Assembly: GCA_022511345.1 (NCBI GenBank)
Contig: JAFLRR010000014.1
Location: 1 to 64,000, forward strand
Direction: 5' to 3'
DNA length: 64,000 nt
Source: Alistipes sp.
Lineage (GTDB): Bacteria > Bacteroidota > Bacteroidia > Bacteroidales > Rikenellaceae
Shown: positions 1-8,604 of the stretch, one piece after another
Layout of the letters: each line of letters opens with the position of its first letter
Position numbering within the stretch: position 1 is the first letter of the stretch
Notes under the pieces: generated by a model
What the model was told of the DNA's origin: nothing
What the model saw: the letters and a program-made list of their open reading frames with translations, nothing else
The model's database searches: none
Made by a program: the position numbers and the translations under genes

Positions 1-106
<106 letters not shown>

Positions 107-110
107 CTTT

Positions 111-144
111 AAGCCGAGTTGGATAGCATCCAGCTCGGTTTTTT
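111..144 (+). terminator. Rho-independent terminator of the rRNA operon
   Basis: A stem of about 10 bp (114-123 with 129-138, one G-U pair) and a 5-base loop are followed by six T. It sits 5 bases after the 5S rRNA, the normal place for the end of an rRNA transcript. Confidence 0.85.
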
Positions 145-217
145 GTTTTGGATTCGGTGTTACTTTCATTAGAGGCCGCCGCGACTCTCGGCATAAAGAG
201 GCGGCTGTGCCGCTTAT
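111..217 (+). repeat. Direct repeat copy A (107 nt, includes terminator)
   Basis: Copy A runs from the terminator stem to GCCGCTTAT. A second copy lies at 351-456 with only about six differences, one being a one-base deletion. The interval between the copies is 133 bases. Confidence 0.85.
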
Positions 218-350
218 GCTGACATTCCCTCCCCTCTCCCCTCCCTTTAACTTCGTTTTCGTTGCTTCGCTCGGCATAATCCACAAGTGGCTTCTGCCCT
301 CGCTTAATCGCAACGGTGACAAAGGGAGGGGTATCATTGACGAATTGCTA

Positions 351-456
351 AAGCCGAGTTGGACAGCATCCAGCTCTGTTTTTTGTTTTGGATTCGGCGT
401 TATTTCATTAGAGGCTGCCGCGACTCTCGGCATAAAGAGGCGGCTGTGCCGCTTAT
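351..456 (+). repeat. Direct repeat copy B (106 nt)
   Basis: This is a near-identical copy of 111-217. The terminator stem in copy B is weakened (CTCGG has become CTCTG), while the following T-tract and the ACTCTCGGCATAAAGAGG segment are kept. This fits a duplication of the 3' flank of the rRNA operon followed by drift. Confidence 0.85.
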
Positions 457-479
457 ACCTACATTACCCCCCCCTAAAT

Positions 480-500
480 CCCCCTTTTGTCAAAAGGGGG
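480..500. repeat. Perfect hairpin, 9-bp arms
   Basis: CCCCCTTTT (480-488) and AAAAGGGGG (492-500) form a perfect stem with a 3-base loop. No gene is adjacent. It may be a terminator or a small dispersed intergenic repeat. Confidence 0.7.
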
Positions 501-542
501 ACTTTCTGTACGTTGTGGGGAAATTGGAATATTGTGTTATAC

Positions 543-578
543 AATAAATGGGGCCTGTTTTATAAGACCCCATTTATT
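543..578. repeat. Perfect inverted repeat, 11-bp arms
   Basis: AATAAATGGGG (543-553) and CCCCATTTATT (568-578) are perfect complements separated by 14 bases. The AT-rich outer arm gives it a bidirectional terminator-like look, but no adjacent gene is visible. Confidence 0.65.
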
Positions 579-1044
579 AATTTGACCTTACATCCCTTTC
601 GGTCAGTTAATAATAATATTTGGTGCCGACGTGCAGCATCCGTGCACTGCAAGCAGGGCAGACGGCTGAGAGCAACAGGCTGAGAGTTCTGCGAATGTCC
701 ATATCCGGTCTTTTTTCAGTCGATGTCTTCGACAGGAGACAAGCGATTTTTGGGGGTCAAAAATAGTTCATAAAATCTATTTGTGCAAATTTTTAGTCGT
801 TCTTTTTCGATGTGGGGTATTTTGCTGCATATCAGTGAATTGCGGGAGCGCTGCGGGAAATGCTTCCTGCACCGTCGCGCCGTGCTGATTCGCCCGGCTT
901 CGCGATGGCTCTTAGGCCGAATGATTAGGCGCTGCAGTCGGACTATTTGCTCTCCAGCCCGCCAATGAGCATGCCGGGGTAGAGGCCGCAAAAGCCGGCA
1001 AAAAGTTGTAACTTTGCACGCATTAAGACTATAATTGCGGGATT
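579..1044. other. Intergenic stretch without a supported gene
   Basis: I see no coding region here. Short open frames on both strands have no family resemblance. The stretch holds a small hairpin (ATTTTTG 746-752 with CAAAAAT 758-764) and, at its right end, a -7-like promoter element before the next gene. Confidence 0.6.
1009..1016 (+). promoter_or_regulatory. Bacteroidetes -7 promoter element (TAACTTTG)
   Basis: TAACTTTG fits the TAnnTTTG consensus and lies 28 bases before the methionine sulfoxide reductase start. No clear TTTG -33 box is seen at the usual 19-21 bp spacing, so this is moderate support only. Confidence 0.5.
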
Positions 1045-1506
1045 ATGACAGACTACACACTGCTGAACAAACAGCTCGAGGCTCTGGTCGCCGGCCAGAA
1101 GAACGTGACGGGCATGCTGGCCAATGCGGCCGCGCTGCTGCACCAGACGACCGGATGGTTTTGGGTGGGATTCTACATGGTTTGCGGCGACGAACTGCAG
1201 CTCGGTCCGTTTCAGGGGCCGGTGGCATGCTATCGCATAGGCTTCGGCCGCGGAGTATGCGGCACGGCGTGGCAGCGGCAGGAGTCGATAGTGGTGCCCG
1301 ACGTCGAGGAGTTCCCGGGGCACATAGCCTGCAGCTCGCTGTCGCGCTCGGAGATTGTGGTGCCCATATTTCACCGCTCGCAGGTGCGCGGCGTGCTGGA
1401 TATAGACAGCACCGAGAAAGGAACCTTCACCGAGGCCGACCGTGAGGGTCTCGAGGAGTTTTGCGCCATACTCTCGGCTGCAATATTCGGCGCCGAGGAG
1501 CAATAG
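1045..1506 (+). CDS. msrC: Free methionine-(R)-sulfoxide reductase (GAF domain)
   Basis: A 153-residue single GAF-domain protein. It should reduce free methionine-R-sulfoxide to methionine in the cytoplasm, a repair step after oxidative stress. The three family cysteines are visible at C62, C72 and C96; their spacing of 10 and 24 equals that of C84, C94 and C118 in E. coli YebR/MsrC. The surrounding motifs CYRIGFGRGVCGTA (residues 62-75) and HIACSSLSRSEIVVP (93-107) are typical. The length is normal for the family. It is transcribed alone and converges with the amidohydrolase gene, with only 8 bases between the two stops. Confidence 0.92.
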   Translation: MTDYTLLNKQLEALVAGQKNVTGMLANAAALLHQTTGWFWVGFYMVCGDELQLGPFQGPVACYRIGFGRGVCGTAWQRQESIVVPDVEEFPGHIACSSLSRSEIVVPIFHRSQVRGVLDIDSTEKGTFTEADREGLEEFCAILSAAIFGAEEQ

Positions 1507-1514
1507 CGCGCCTG

Positions 1515-2666
1515 TCAGACGACTCTTCGCGCCGAGGCGTCGTCGCGAAGCCGTCCCTTTTGGAAATCCACACCCGAGATTACAGCAAGTCCCGGTCTGG
1601 CGCCCACGCGCACAGCCCCCAGGTCGTCGAAGCCGAGAGCTGCGGCGCCTGCCGCGGTGGCGGCGTGCAGCGCCTCGACAAGAGGCATGCAGCCATCGAG
1701 AGCCTTGATTTCGGCCAGCATGGAGAGCGTGTCGTTCGAGGCCAGCGAATCGGTTCCGATACAGATATTCAGCCCATTGCGCAGCAGCAGCTCCACCGTC
1801 GGCCGCAGGCCGGTGATGTAGTCGTTGGAGCGGGGGCAGAGGCACCACCATACGGGTGCGGTGAAGTGCGACATTATCGAGTCTATATCCTCCTGGTTCA
1901 CGCAGCAGCAGTGCACGAGCATCACGCTCCTGTCGGCCGGCACCGATGCGGCGATTCGCTGTGCCGGGGTGCCGTAGTGCAGAAAATCGCAGTTCCAGCC
2001 GCGCTCGCCGTACCAGCGAGCAAGCTCGCCGCGACCCTGGTAGAGCTCCTTCTCCTCGGGCGATTCGAGAAAGTGTATGGAGAGCGGTTCGCGGCCCTGG
2101 CGGCATATCTGCACGAAGGCGCTGTCGCTGACCGAATATGTCGAGTGGGGTGTTCGCACGGCGCCGTAGCGCTCGGCGAGCAGCGCGGCCGACGGAGCGG
2201 CTGCCGTGGCGCCCAGGCCGAATATCTCGGCCCGGTTGGCGAACCTTATGGGCGACTGGGCCTTGGCTGCGAACGAGGTCTGGCCGTTGGATATGTCGCC
2301 CACGGCCTGAATCCCCTCGGAATACATGGCGGCTGCCGCAGCGGCGGCTGCAGCTGTGCGAGCATCGTCGCCGGCCGTGTTGCGCAGCTGCGACATGGCG
2401 CGCGCAAAACCGGCCATGCCCGTGCGGCGGGGCATGAGGCCGCGCATGTGCGAGAGCTCGAGGTGGCAGTGGGCGTTGATGAATCCGGGCACCAGAATTC
2501 CGTCGTAGAACTCCGTGCTGGCCTGGCGGTCGATGTCGTCGCACGACTCGATGTGCAGAATCGTCCCGTCGCCGCCGATGGTCACCAACGGATTGCGCAG
2601 CAGCGTCTTATCGGGTAGCAGGAGCCTGTGCGAGGCTATCCGCCGCAGTTGCCCTTGTGAGTTCAC
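1515..2666 (-). CDS. Amidohydrolase (cytosine-deaminase/chlorohydrolase-like)
   Basis: A 383-residue metal-dependent hydrolase of the TIM-barrel amidohydrolase superfamily. Visible ligands: H66 and H68 in GFINAHCHLELSH, H198 with E201 in IHFLES, H252 in MLVHCC, and D306 in CIGTDSLASND. This set fits the mononuclear deaminase group (cytosine or guanine deaminase, aminodeoxyfutalosine deaminase, ATZ/TRZ). The substrate cannot be named from sequence. An alanine run at 105-113 sits in a helix. The chosen ATG overlaps the end of the upstream DUF4296 gene by 59 bases; it is kept because it restores the usual N-terminal beta-sandwich. It is the last gene of a ten-gene minus-strand run. Confidence 0.82.
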   Translation of the reverse strand: MNSQGQLRRIASHRLLLPDKTLLRNPLVTIGGDGTILHIESCDDIDRQASTEFYDGILVPGFINAHCHLELSHMRGLMPRRTGMAGFARAMSQLRNTAGDDARTAAAAAAAAAMYSEGIQAVGDISNGQTSFAAKAQSPIRFANRAEIFGLGATAAAPSAALLAERYGAVRTPHSTYSVSDSAFVQICRQGREPLSIHFLESPEEKELYQGRGELARWYGERGWNCDFLHYGTPAQRIAASVPADRSVMLVHCCCVNQEDIDSIMSHFTAPVWWCLCPRSNDYITGLRPTVELLLRNGLNICIGTDSLASNDTLSMLAEIKALDGCMPLVEALHAATAAGAAALGFDDLGAVRVGARPGLAVISGVDFQKGRLRDDASARRVV

Positions 2667-3456
2667 GGTTGAATATTCCGAGGTTTACGGTTTTCAGATA
2701 GAGGCTGTCCACGACGCTTTCGGCATCGGGGATGTGCTTTATGACGATGTTTTCGAAGGTTATGTGCGGCCGCTCGGGCTTGCGGCGCGCCGGCAGCTCG
2801 GCAAGCGACACGATGAGCTTGCGGTCGGTGGGCTGCACGGTCACCTGCCGCATGACATGCTCGGGAGTGCCCGTGCGCATGATGTTGCTCACCACGTTGC
2901 GCGTGCGTCCCTCCTCGCTCTCGATGCGTATGGCGAAGCGCTCGCCGGAGTTCTTGTCGAGTGAGTCGATGCAGTAGTCGAAGGAGACCTCGTACTCGCC
3001 GGCAACGACGGAGTCGAGCTCGATGCGCATGTCGAGCGAGTCGCTCAGGCGGTAGAAGTTGCGGCCCGGGTCGCTGTAGACCGCACGCGTGAAGGCTCTG
3101 CGTGCGCGGGCGTTGATGGTGTCGAGTATGGCCGTCTCGCGGTTCAGATACTCGCCCTGAGCCTCAAGGCGGGCGATGGCGACCTCGACCACGTCGCCTA
3201 TGCGGGCGCTCTTGCGCTTGGAGAAGTTGCCTATGGTGTATCGCAAATCCTCGACCGTGTAGCCGTGCTTGGCGAGCATCGGTTCGTAGATGGCCAGCGA
3301 GTCGGTCAAAACCCTCTGGTCGGAGATGTAGGCGTTGGTCAGAAACGCCTCCTCGAAGATGGTGGCCAGCACGCGGTCGGGAATGATTTTCGAGTTTGCG
3401 CAGGCGGCGGCAGCCATGGCCGCCAGCACTATCGCCATATTTCGGAGTATCTTCAT
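2608..3456 (-). CDS. DUF4296 domain lipoprotein
   Basis: A 282-residue protein with a lipoprotein signal (hydrophobic 8-18, lipobox cysteine C19 in AAAACAN). Residues about 25-107 look like the Bacteroidetes-specific DUF4296 domain (IPDRVLATIFEEAFLTNAYI start, then a GYTVEDLRYTIGNFSKR segment). The rest (about 110-282) is predicted beta-rich and unassigned. The function is unknown. It follows the LolC/E-like permease gene by 7 bases, so the two are very likely cotranscribed; an envelope role is inferred. Confidence 0.75.
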   Translation of the reverse strand: MKILRNMAIVLAAMAAAACANSKIIPDRVLATIFEEAFLTNAYISDQRVLTDSLAIYEPMLAKHGYTVEDLRYTIGNFSKRKSARIGDVVEVAIARLEAQGEYLNRETAILDTINARARRAFTRAVYSDPGRNFYRLSDSLDMRIELDSVVAGEYEVSFDYCIDSLDKNSGERFAIRIESEEGRTRNVVSNIMRTGTPEHVMRQVTVQPTDRKLIVSLAELPARRKPERPHITFENIVIKHIPDAESVVDSLYLKTVNLGIFNRELTRATAADSLAQAPATR

Positions 3457-3463
3457 AAGTCGG

Positions 3464-4660
3464 CTATTTTATCATGGCCCGCACCGTTATGCGGCACACG
3501 GCCTGCGATATTACTGTCACGGCTGCTATTACGGCCAGCGCATCGGCGGCGCGCAACTCGACGGGGTAGTCGGCGGTAACGAACGACTCGGCCGGTATGG
3601 TTATCAGCCCGTAGCGCTGCTGTATGAGGCAGAGCGCCGTGCCGATGATTGCACCCGCCACGGCCCCGATGCCGCACATGAGCGTGCCTTCGCTGACGAA
3701 TATGCGGCGTATGAATGCGCGGTCGGCCCCCAAGGCTGTCAGGGCGGGACGCTCGTCGCGCTTCTCGACGGTGAGCATGGCCAGTGCGCCCGCCACGGCG
3801 AACGAGGCTACGATGAGCACCATGAGCGAGATGAGGAATATGCTCCGCTTCTCGGCGCGCATTATTCCGTAGATCGTGGCATTCTTCTCGGCCCGCGTCT
3901 TTACGCGGAAGTCGTCGCCCAGGGCTGCCGCGACTCTGCGGGCCGTGCGGCTGGCGTCATAGCCCGGCAGAAGCGATATGTCGACCGACGTGGCGCGGCC
4001 CTGATAGCTGAAGAGCCGCTGCGCAGCCCTCAGCGAGGTGAGCACATAGCGTCCGTCGGTCTGCGCATCGAGCGTGAAGATGCCGGCTGCGGCGAGCCTC
4101 TCGCGGCGGTAGTTGCCCACGGGTATCACCGACGAGAATCCGTTTCGCCCCAGGGCGTAGAACTCGATGTCGGCATCGGAGAGCGAGCGTATGCCCAGAT
4201 CGTAGGCTATGCCCTGACCGGCCACGGCAAAATCCAGGTCGCCGCGCTGCACCTCGGCCCTGCCGGCCGTAACGGTTTCGGCCAGCGGAACCACGCCGAA
4301 CCAGCTGTCGTCGACGCCCTTAAGCTCGACGGTGGCATGGCGGTCGCCGAACGAGGCCAGCACGCTCTGCTGCACTGCGAAGGCCGCAGCGGCGATGCCT
4401 TCGGTGTTCTGCAGGGCGTGGATGTCGATTCGCTCGGTGGGGAAGCTGCCTCCCGTGGCGGCCGTTACGGTCAGGTCGGCGTCGAACGACGACGACATGG
4501 ACCTCACGAGCGTCTCGAACCCGTTGAATACCGACAGCAGGATGATCATAGCCGCCACCGGCACGGCGATGGCGACGATGCTCACGGCCGCGATGATGTT
4601 AATCACCGAGTGAGACTTGCGCGAGAAGAGATAGCGCCGGGCGAACAACCAGTGGAGCAT
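3464..4660 (-). CDS. LolC/LolE-type ABC transporter permease (FtsX-like)
   Basis: A 398-residue inner-membrane protein of the MacB/LolE/FtsX family. One membrane segment near 21-44 is followed by a large extracytoplasmic domain (about 45-265), then three membrane segments near 272-294, 320-345 and 376-395, the standard topology. The conserved GFETLVRSM segment follows the first helix. Relatives extract lipoproteins from the inner membrane for transfer to LolA. No ATPase partner gene lies beside it, as is common in Bacteroidetes. It lies 13 bases after rbfA in the same run. Confidence 0.85.
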   Translation of the reverse strand: MLHWLFARRYLFSRKSHSVINIIAAVSIVAIAVPVAAMIILLSVFNGFETLVRSMSSSFDADLTVTAATGGSFPTERIDIHALQNTEGIAAAAFAVQQSVLASFGDRHATVELKGVDDSWFGVVPLAETVTAGRAEVQRGDLDFAVAGQGIAYDLGIRSLSDADIEFYALGRNGFSSVIPVGNYRRERLAAAGIFTLDAQTDGRYVLTSLRAAQRLFSYQGRATSVDISLLPGYDASRTARRVAAALGDDFRVKTRAEKNATIYGIMRAEKRSIFLISLMVLIVASFAVAGALAMLTVEKRDERPALTALGADRAFIRRIFVSEGTLMCGIGAVAGAIIGTALCLIQQRYGLITIPAESFVTADYPVELRAADALAVIAAVTVISQAVCRITVRAMIK

Positions 4661-4673
4661 GCGCAGGCGTTGT

Positions 4674-5033
4674 TCAGTCGCGGTGGCCGTTGACGGCGCG
4701 CTCGATGTTTTCGATATATTCGAGCGAGTCGTCGAGGAAGAACTGCAACTCGGGAACTGTCTTCAGCTGGTTGCGTATGCGGCTGCCGAGCCGTCCGCGC
4801 ACGAAGCGGCACTCCTCGTCAAGCAGCTCCATGATACGCTGCGCCTCGCCGAACGGAAAGACGCTCACGTAGATTTTGGCATAGCCGAAGTCGGGCGAGA
4901 CCCGGGCAGCGGTGACGGTCACCATCACCCCGCGCAGCTTCGCGGCCAGCTCGTGGGCGAAGATGTCGGCTATGTCCTTCTGTATCTGTCGCGCGACCTT
5001 GAGGCTGCGCGTCGATGTCTCCTGTGTGTTCAT
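4674..5033 (-). CDS. rbfA: 30S ribosome-binding factor A
   Basis: A 119-residue KH-type protein needed for late 16S rRNA maturation of the 30S subunit. RbfA features: N-terminal RSLKVARQIQKDIADIF, central VTVTAARVSPDFGYAKIYVSVF, and the C-terminal LKTVPELQFFLDDSLEYIENIE. The length is normal. It lies between an outer-membrane protein gene and the LolC/E-type permease gene with short spacings (17 and 13 bases), so it is part of the long minus-strand operon. Confidence 0.93.
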   Translation of the reverse strand: MNTQETSTRSLKVARQIQKDIADIFAHELAAKLRGVMVTVTAARVSPDFGYAKIYVSVFPFGEAQRIMELLDEECRFVRGRLGSRIRNQLKTVPELQFFLDDSLEYIENIERAVNGHRD

Positions 5034-5050
5034 CTATAATAAATGTGTTT

Positions 5051-5854
5051 TTAATCCAGACTGTAGTTGAACGTGTGGTCGTGTTTTTCGCGTTTTACGC
5101 GTTTGGTGTTCCACTCGGCAAAGCCCGCCTTGCCTATGCGGAAGTTCATGCCGATGCCTATCGAGAGGTTGTCCATGGGCGAACGCAGAGGCGTGTAGTA
5201 GAAGGGGTTTTCGGGGCCGTCGAGAGAGTTGTCGTAGTACTTGTTGCGGTTCTTGAGTATGTCCGAGTAGCCGAAGTAGTACCTGACTCTGAAGTTGAAC
5301 TCCATGCGGCCGAAGAGCAGCGCTATGCCGCCGCCGCCCGCCAGACCGTAGCCCCAGCGGTTGTCGCGCACGAGCTTGAAGTCGTAGGTGCCCTCGTAGT
5401 TAGGCTGTCCGGCATTCTTAGCATACTCGTTGTAGTATGTCGACGAGATGTTGTAGCTGAATGTCGCCGCCGCCTCGAAATAGATTCTCACATGGTTCTT
5501 GAAGGCGTAAAAGTGCGGCTGCCACACTATCGGAAGCACCATCGAATTGACGTGGCGCGTGTAGTACTCGTATTGCGACTCATCCTCGTAGCGCGAGGGG
5601 TAGGGCACGAACGAAAATGCGCTCTGCTTGAACTCGAGGTCCAGACCGAAGCCGCCCAAAAAGCGCTGCGCGGTGTAGTAACGCCACGACAGACCGCCGC
5701 CGTAGAGGCCCCACACTCCGCGCGTCTCCTGCGAGGGGTAGAAGCGGCAGCTTCCTGTTCCGTAGCTGGCCGTGAAGCCTATGGTGTGCTGCGCATGCGC
5801 GCCCGCGGCGCCCATCACAGCCGCTATGGCTAAGGCTATAATCCTGCTCTTCAT
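5051..5854 (-). CDS. Outer-membrane beta-barrel protein, PorT-like
   Basis: A 267-residue protein with a clear signal peptide (residues 1-21, ending AGAHAQ). The mature part has many alternating aromatic beta-strands (for example GVWGLYGGGLSWRYY and WGYGLAGGGGIALLFGRM), the pattern of a small outer-membrane barrel. It is related in style to Bacteroidetes PorT/outer-membrane beta-barrel families, but the ligand or partner is unknown. It starts 3 bases after the upstream Ig-like lipoprotein gene, so coupled expression is likely. Confidence 0.7.
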   Translation of the reverse strand: MKSRIIALAIAAVMGAAGAHAQHTIGFTASYGTGSCRFYPSQETRGVWGLYGGGLSWRYYTAQRFLGGFGLDLEFKQSAFSFVPYPSRYEDESQYEYYTRHVNSMVLPIVWQPHFYAFKNHVRIYFEAAATFSYNISSTYYNEYAKNAGQPNYEGTYDFKLVRDNRWGYGLAGGGGIALLFGRMEFNFRVRYYFGYSDILKNRNKYYDNSLDGPENPFYYTPLRSPMDNLSIGIGMNFRIGKAGFAEWNTKRVKREKHDHTFNYSLD

Positions 5855-5857
5855 AAT

Positions 5858-7885
5858 CTAAAACATGTTGCCGAAGTTGCTCAATCCGCCCGACCCGAGG
5901 CTCGGCATGCCGAAGCCTCCCGAGCTGTGGTTGTGGTCTTTGTCCTTGTCTTTGCGGCGCTTGCTCTCATCCTCGAGATACTTCTTCAGCCGTACGACTT
6001 CGCGGGCGTCGAGCATCTCCTGCAGCGAGTGCATCGTAACCGGAGCGAACAGCGCGTCGAGGTCTATGTCTATGTCGCTCTCCCAGTTGGCCTTTATCTG
6101 GAATGTCTCCTGTTCGTCGGCCGAGTACATCTCCGACCTCTCGGGCTGGCGCATCTCGACCAGGTTTCCCGAGTCCCATTCGCCGTTGTGGTTCATGTCC
6201 TCGATTATGCGGAGCTTGATTTCGCCCGTCTGCACATACTCGAACGTCTCCACGTCGTCGCCCCTGAGTCCGCGGCGCTCCTCGGTCAGGCGTCCGGCGC
6301 CGTTGAGCAGCTGCACGATGTAGGAGGCGCCGTTGCGGCCTCCGCTGAGCCTTACGGTCACCTTGCCGAACTTGTCGGGGTCGTGCGTGGTGTAGTTGAC
6401 CGACAGCGAGTCGTTCTGTTGCCCGGCTATGTCGGTAAATACACCCTCGGGCAGCGTCAGGGCATATTTGGTTGCCGGCTGCCAGTCGACCTTCATGTGC
6501 CACTTGAGTATGTCGGACGTGTCGCGCTCGAATCTCACAGGCACGCTCTCCACGGGTTCGGAGCCCTCGATGCGGTTCAGCACCACGGCAGCCGAGTCGA
6601 TGCTCTGTATGGGATAATCGAATGTTATGTCGACGGTCCGCAGGGGGTTGATGTCGCCGCGCTGCTCGATTTTCATGCCGAAGGGGTTGGGCTGCTTGGG
6701 CTCGACCCACTCCTCGCCGGCAGCTTCGGCCTTCTCGCGTGCACGTTCGTTCTTTTCGCGTTCGCGTTGCTGCTCCTTGGTCTCGACGAAGCGCCAGGTG
6801 AGCCTCAGCGGCTCGGTGGCCTCGACCAGGTTGTTTATCGAGTCGTGGCGGATGAATGTTATCTCGCCCCGTATGGTGTCGGGCAGCTCCGTGCCGGCGA
6901 ACCATAGGGCCACCGTGTCGCGGCCGCGGTTGCGGTAGTCGATGATGAAGTTTTCGTCGGCTATGCTGTCGAAGCGTATCGACTTTATGTCGGGATTCTC
7001 GGCGCCGAAGTAGAGCATGGCCCTGTTGCGTGCGGGCCGCTCGCTCATCTGGAGCGTGTGGCGGCGGAAAGCCTTGTCGGTGAACATGCGGAAGTAGAGC
7101 TGCGGCTCGGCCGTGACATAGCGGCGTATGGAGTCGTACCACATGTAGTAGTCGGGCAACTCGGCCGGGTTTATCATCGAGTCGATGAATCCCACCATGT
7201 CGGTTCCCGGGTCGTACATCTGGTTGTCGTTGGTGTCCTTGACGGCTATGGCGCGGTATTTCACCGGTTTGAGGTTCTGGGCTATGAATATTCCGTTGCT
7301 CTGTGCGCGTGCTATGGCGTCGGGCTTGCGGTTGAATATGGTCGAGTCGTACTCGGGGGTTACGGGCAGCGAGTCGGCGTAGTAGAAGTATATGAACGTC
7401 TTGTCGACGCTGTCGGCGCGGTAGGCGTCGGCCGTGTAGCCCGTGCAGGTCATCGAGTCGACGGCCTCGCCGGTCGAGAAGACATAGCGCATGCCGTGCA
7501 GGGGGTTGCCCTCGTTGTTGTCGCGTATGGCGCTGCCGAAGTCGAGGGCGTAGGTCTGATTTTCGAGCAGCGTGTCCTTGATTTGAACCATTATTCCGCG
7601 GCCGCGCAGCGATATGGTAGGCTTCTTCTTCATCTGGGGCGAGGTGAAGAACTCCTTCTGCTGGTCCTTTATCTGGACATACTCGTCGAACTCGATTATT
7701 ATGCGCTTCTCGTTGAAGTTGGTCGAGAAGTTGTCGGGCGTGAGCGACACGATTACCGGGGGCAGCGTATCTTTGGGACCGCCCTCGGGAGTCATCACGC
7801 GCGCGCAGCGGCTTGCGAAAGCCGTGGCGAAAAAGAGGAGCATGGCGGTGCGCAGCGCTGCCGTATGTGACCTTGTGCCTTTCAT
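5858..7885 (-). CDS. Ig-like domain lipoprotein (Bacteroidetes SbsA/Big_5 type)
   Basis: A 675-residue secreted protein. A signal sequence ends near C28 (ASRCARV), a plausible lipobox. The sequence just after it, MTPEGGPKDTLPPVI, is a hallmark of a Bacteroidetes family with an N-terminal Ig-like (Big_5/SbsA) domain at about 40-140. A second Ig-like segment appears near 410-510. A charged helical stretch (about 365-395, KEQQREREKNERAREKAEA) lies between them. The C-terminus is lysine-, aspartate- and glycine-rich. The function is unknown; a surface or periplasmic location is likely. Its ATG overlaps the stop of the upstream acidic lipoprotein gene. Confidence 0.78.
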   Translation of the reverse strand: MKGTRSHTAALRTAMLLFFATAFASRCARVMTPEGGPKDTLPPVIVSLTPDNFSTNFNEKRIIIEFDEYVQIKDQQKEFFTSPQMKKKPTISLRGRGIMVQIKDTLLENQTYALDFGSAIRDNNEGNPLHGMRYVFSTGEAVDSMTCTGYTADAYRADSVDKTFIYFYYADSLPVTPEYDSTIFNRKPDAIARAQSNGIFIAQNLKPVKYRAIAVKDTNDNQMYDPGTDMVGFIDSMINPAELPDYYMWYDSIRRYVTAEPQLYFRMFTDKAFRRHTLQMSERPARNRAMLYFGAENPDIKSIRFDSIADENFIIDYRNRGRDTVALWFAGTELPDTIRGEITFIRHDSINNLVEATEPLRLTWRFVETKEQQREREKNERAREKAEAAGEEWVEPKQPNPFGMKIEQRGDINPLRTVDITFDYPIQSIDSAAVVLNRIEGSEPVESVPVRFERDTSDILKWHMKVDWQPATKYALTLPEGVFTDIAGQQNDSLSVNYTTHDPDKFGKVTVRLSGGRNGASYIVQLLNGAGRLTEERRGLRGDDVETFEYVQTGEIKLRIIEDMNHNGEWDSGNLVEMRQPERSEMYSADEQETFQIKANWESDIDIDLDALFAPVTMHSLQEMLDAREVVRLKKYLEDESKRRKDKDKDHNHSSGGFGMPSLGSGGLSNFGNMF

Positions 7886-8604
7886 CTCATCTGGTTTTTA
7901 TCCTCGCCGGCGGCATCTTCGCCCTCCTGCTCTGCGGAATCCGAGCCGCCGCCTGCCTCAGGGTCGCCGGACTCTTCAGAGTCGCCGTCCTGGTTGCCGC
8001 TCTGGTCACCGGCATCGTCGTTGTCGGGATCGCCGTTGTCGTCCGTATCGCCCGGCTGCTGAATATCGTCATCGGGATTGCCGCCTGTGCCGGGCAGCCC
8101 GTAGAAGTCGTTGCACATGACCCACTGGCCCGACTTGTAGGTCTTTCCGTTGCGCGAGGTGTAGAAGGTCACGCTCTCGAACAGGCTCGAGAGTCCCTCG
8201 GCGAGCGTCTGCTGCCGGTAGCCGTAGATGCGCAGCACGGGGTCGGCCACAATCAGCATTACGGGAGTGCTCTTGAGCGTCATCTCCACGCAGTACTTGT
8301 CCGATAGCGCCTCGCCGAAGTAGGGCTCGGCTATGGCATCGGGTTCGTTGCGCACCTGACCGCCGTTTTTGGCCGTTATGCGGCCGGCGAGGGCATCGTC
8401 GTATGATGCCACGCGCCACTGCGTGGTGTCGGCATAGTATGCGTAGGCCGATACGTAGTAGTCGGGATAGCTCGTCTGGGAGCCGTCCGAGTGCACGGGT
8501 TTGATTACGTAGCGCGTGTCGCCGCCCTTGCCGTGCAGACATCCGCACAGCGATGCGGCGCATGCCGCTGTCAAAACTATGTTCAGGAATCGTCTCATCT
8601 TCAT
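7882..8604 (-). CDS. Small lipoprotein with acidic low-complexity tail
   Basis: A 240-residue protein. The start at 8604 (MKMRRFLNIV) is chosen because it gives a signal peptide with lipobox C22 (ASLCGCLHG) and overlaps the folK stop by 4 bases; a longer upstream reading lies inside folK and is not credible. The body (about 25-165) is not recognised. The last 70 residues are almost entirely D, E, G, N, S and P, a highly acidic, probably unfolded tail. The stop overlaps the next gene's ATG. Confidence 0.72.
   Translation of the reverse strand: MKMRRFLNIVLTAACAASLCGCLHGKGGDTRYVIKPVHSDGSQTSYPDYYVSAYAYYADTTQWRVASYDDALAGRITAKNGGQVRNEPDAIAEPYFGEALSDKYCVEMTLKSTPVMLIVADPVLRIYGYRQQTLAEGLSSLFESVTFYTSRNGKTYKSGQWVMCNDFYGLPGTGGNPDDDIQQPGDTDDNGDPDNDDAGDQSGNQDGDSEESGDPEAGGGSDSAEQEGEDAAGEDKNQMR

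Noticed and set aside
716..991. Small open frames in the leader region before the sulfoxide reductase
   Set aside because: No ribosome-binding context, family match or codon pattern like the neighbours.
943..2544. Alternative minus-strand frame across the amidohydrolase and sulfoxide reductase genes
   Set aside because: Arginine-rich shadow frame crossing two real genes on opposite strands.
3335..4693. Plus-strand open frame of about 450 codons opposite the LolC/E-type gene
   Set aside because: The minus-strand reading has clear membrane segments and operon context; the plus-strand reading has none.
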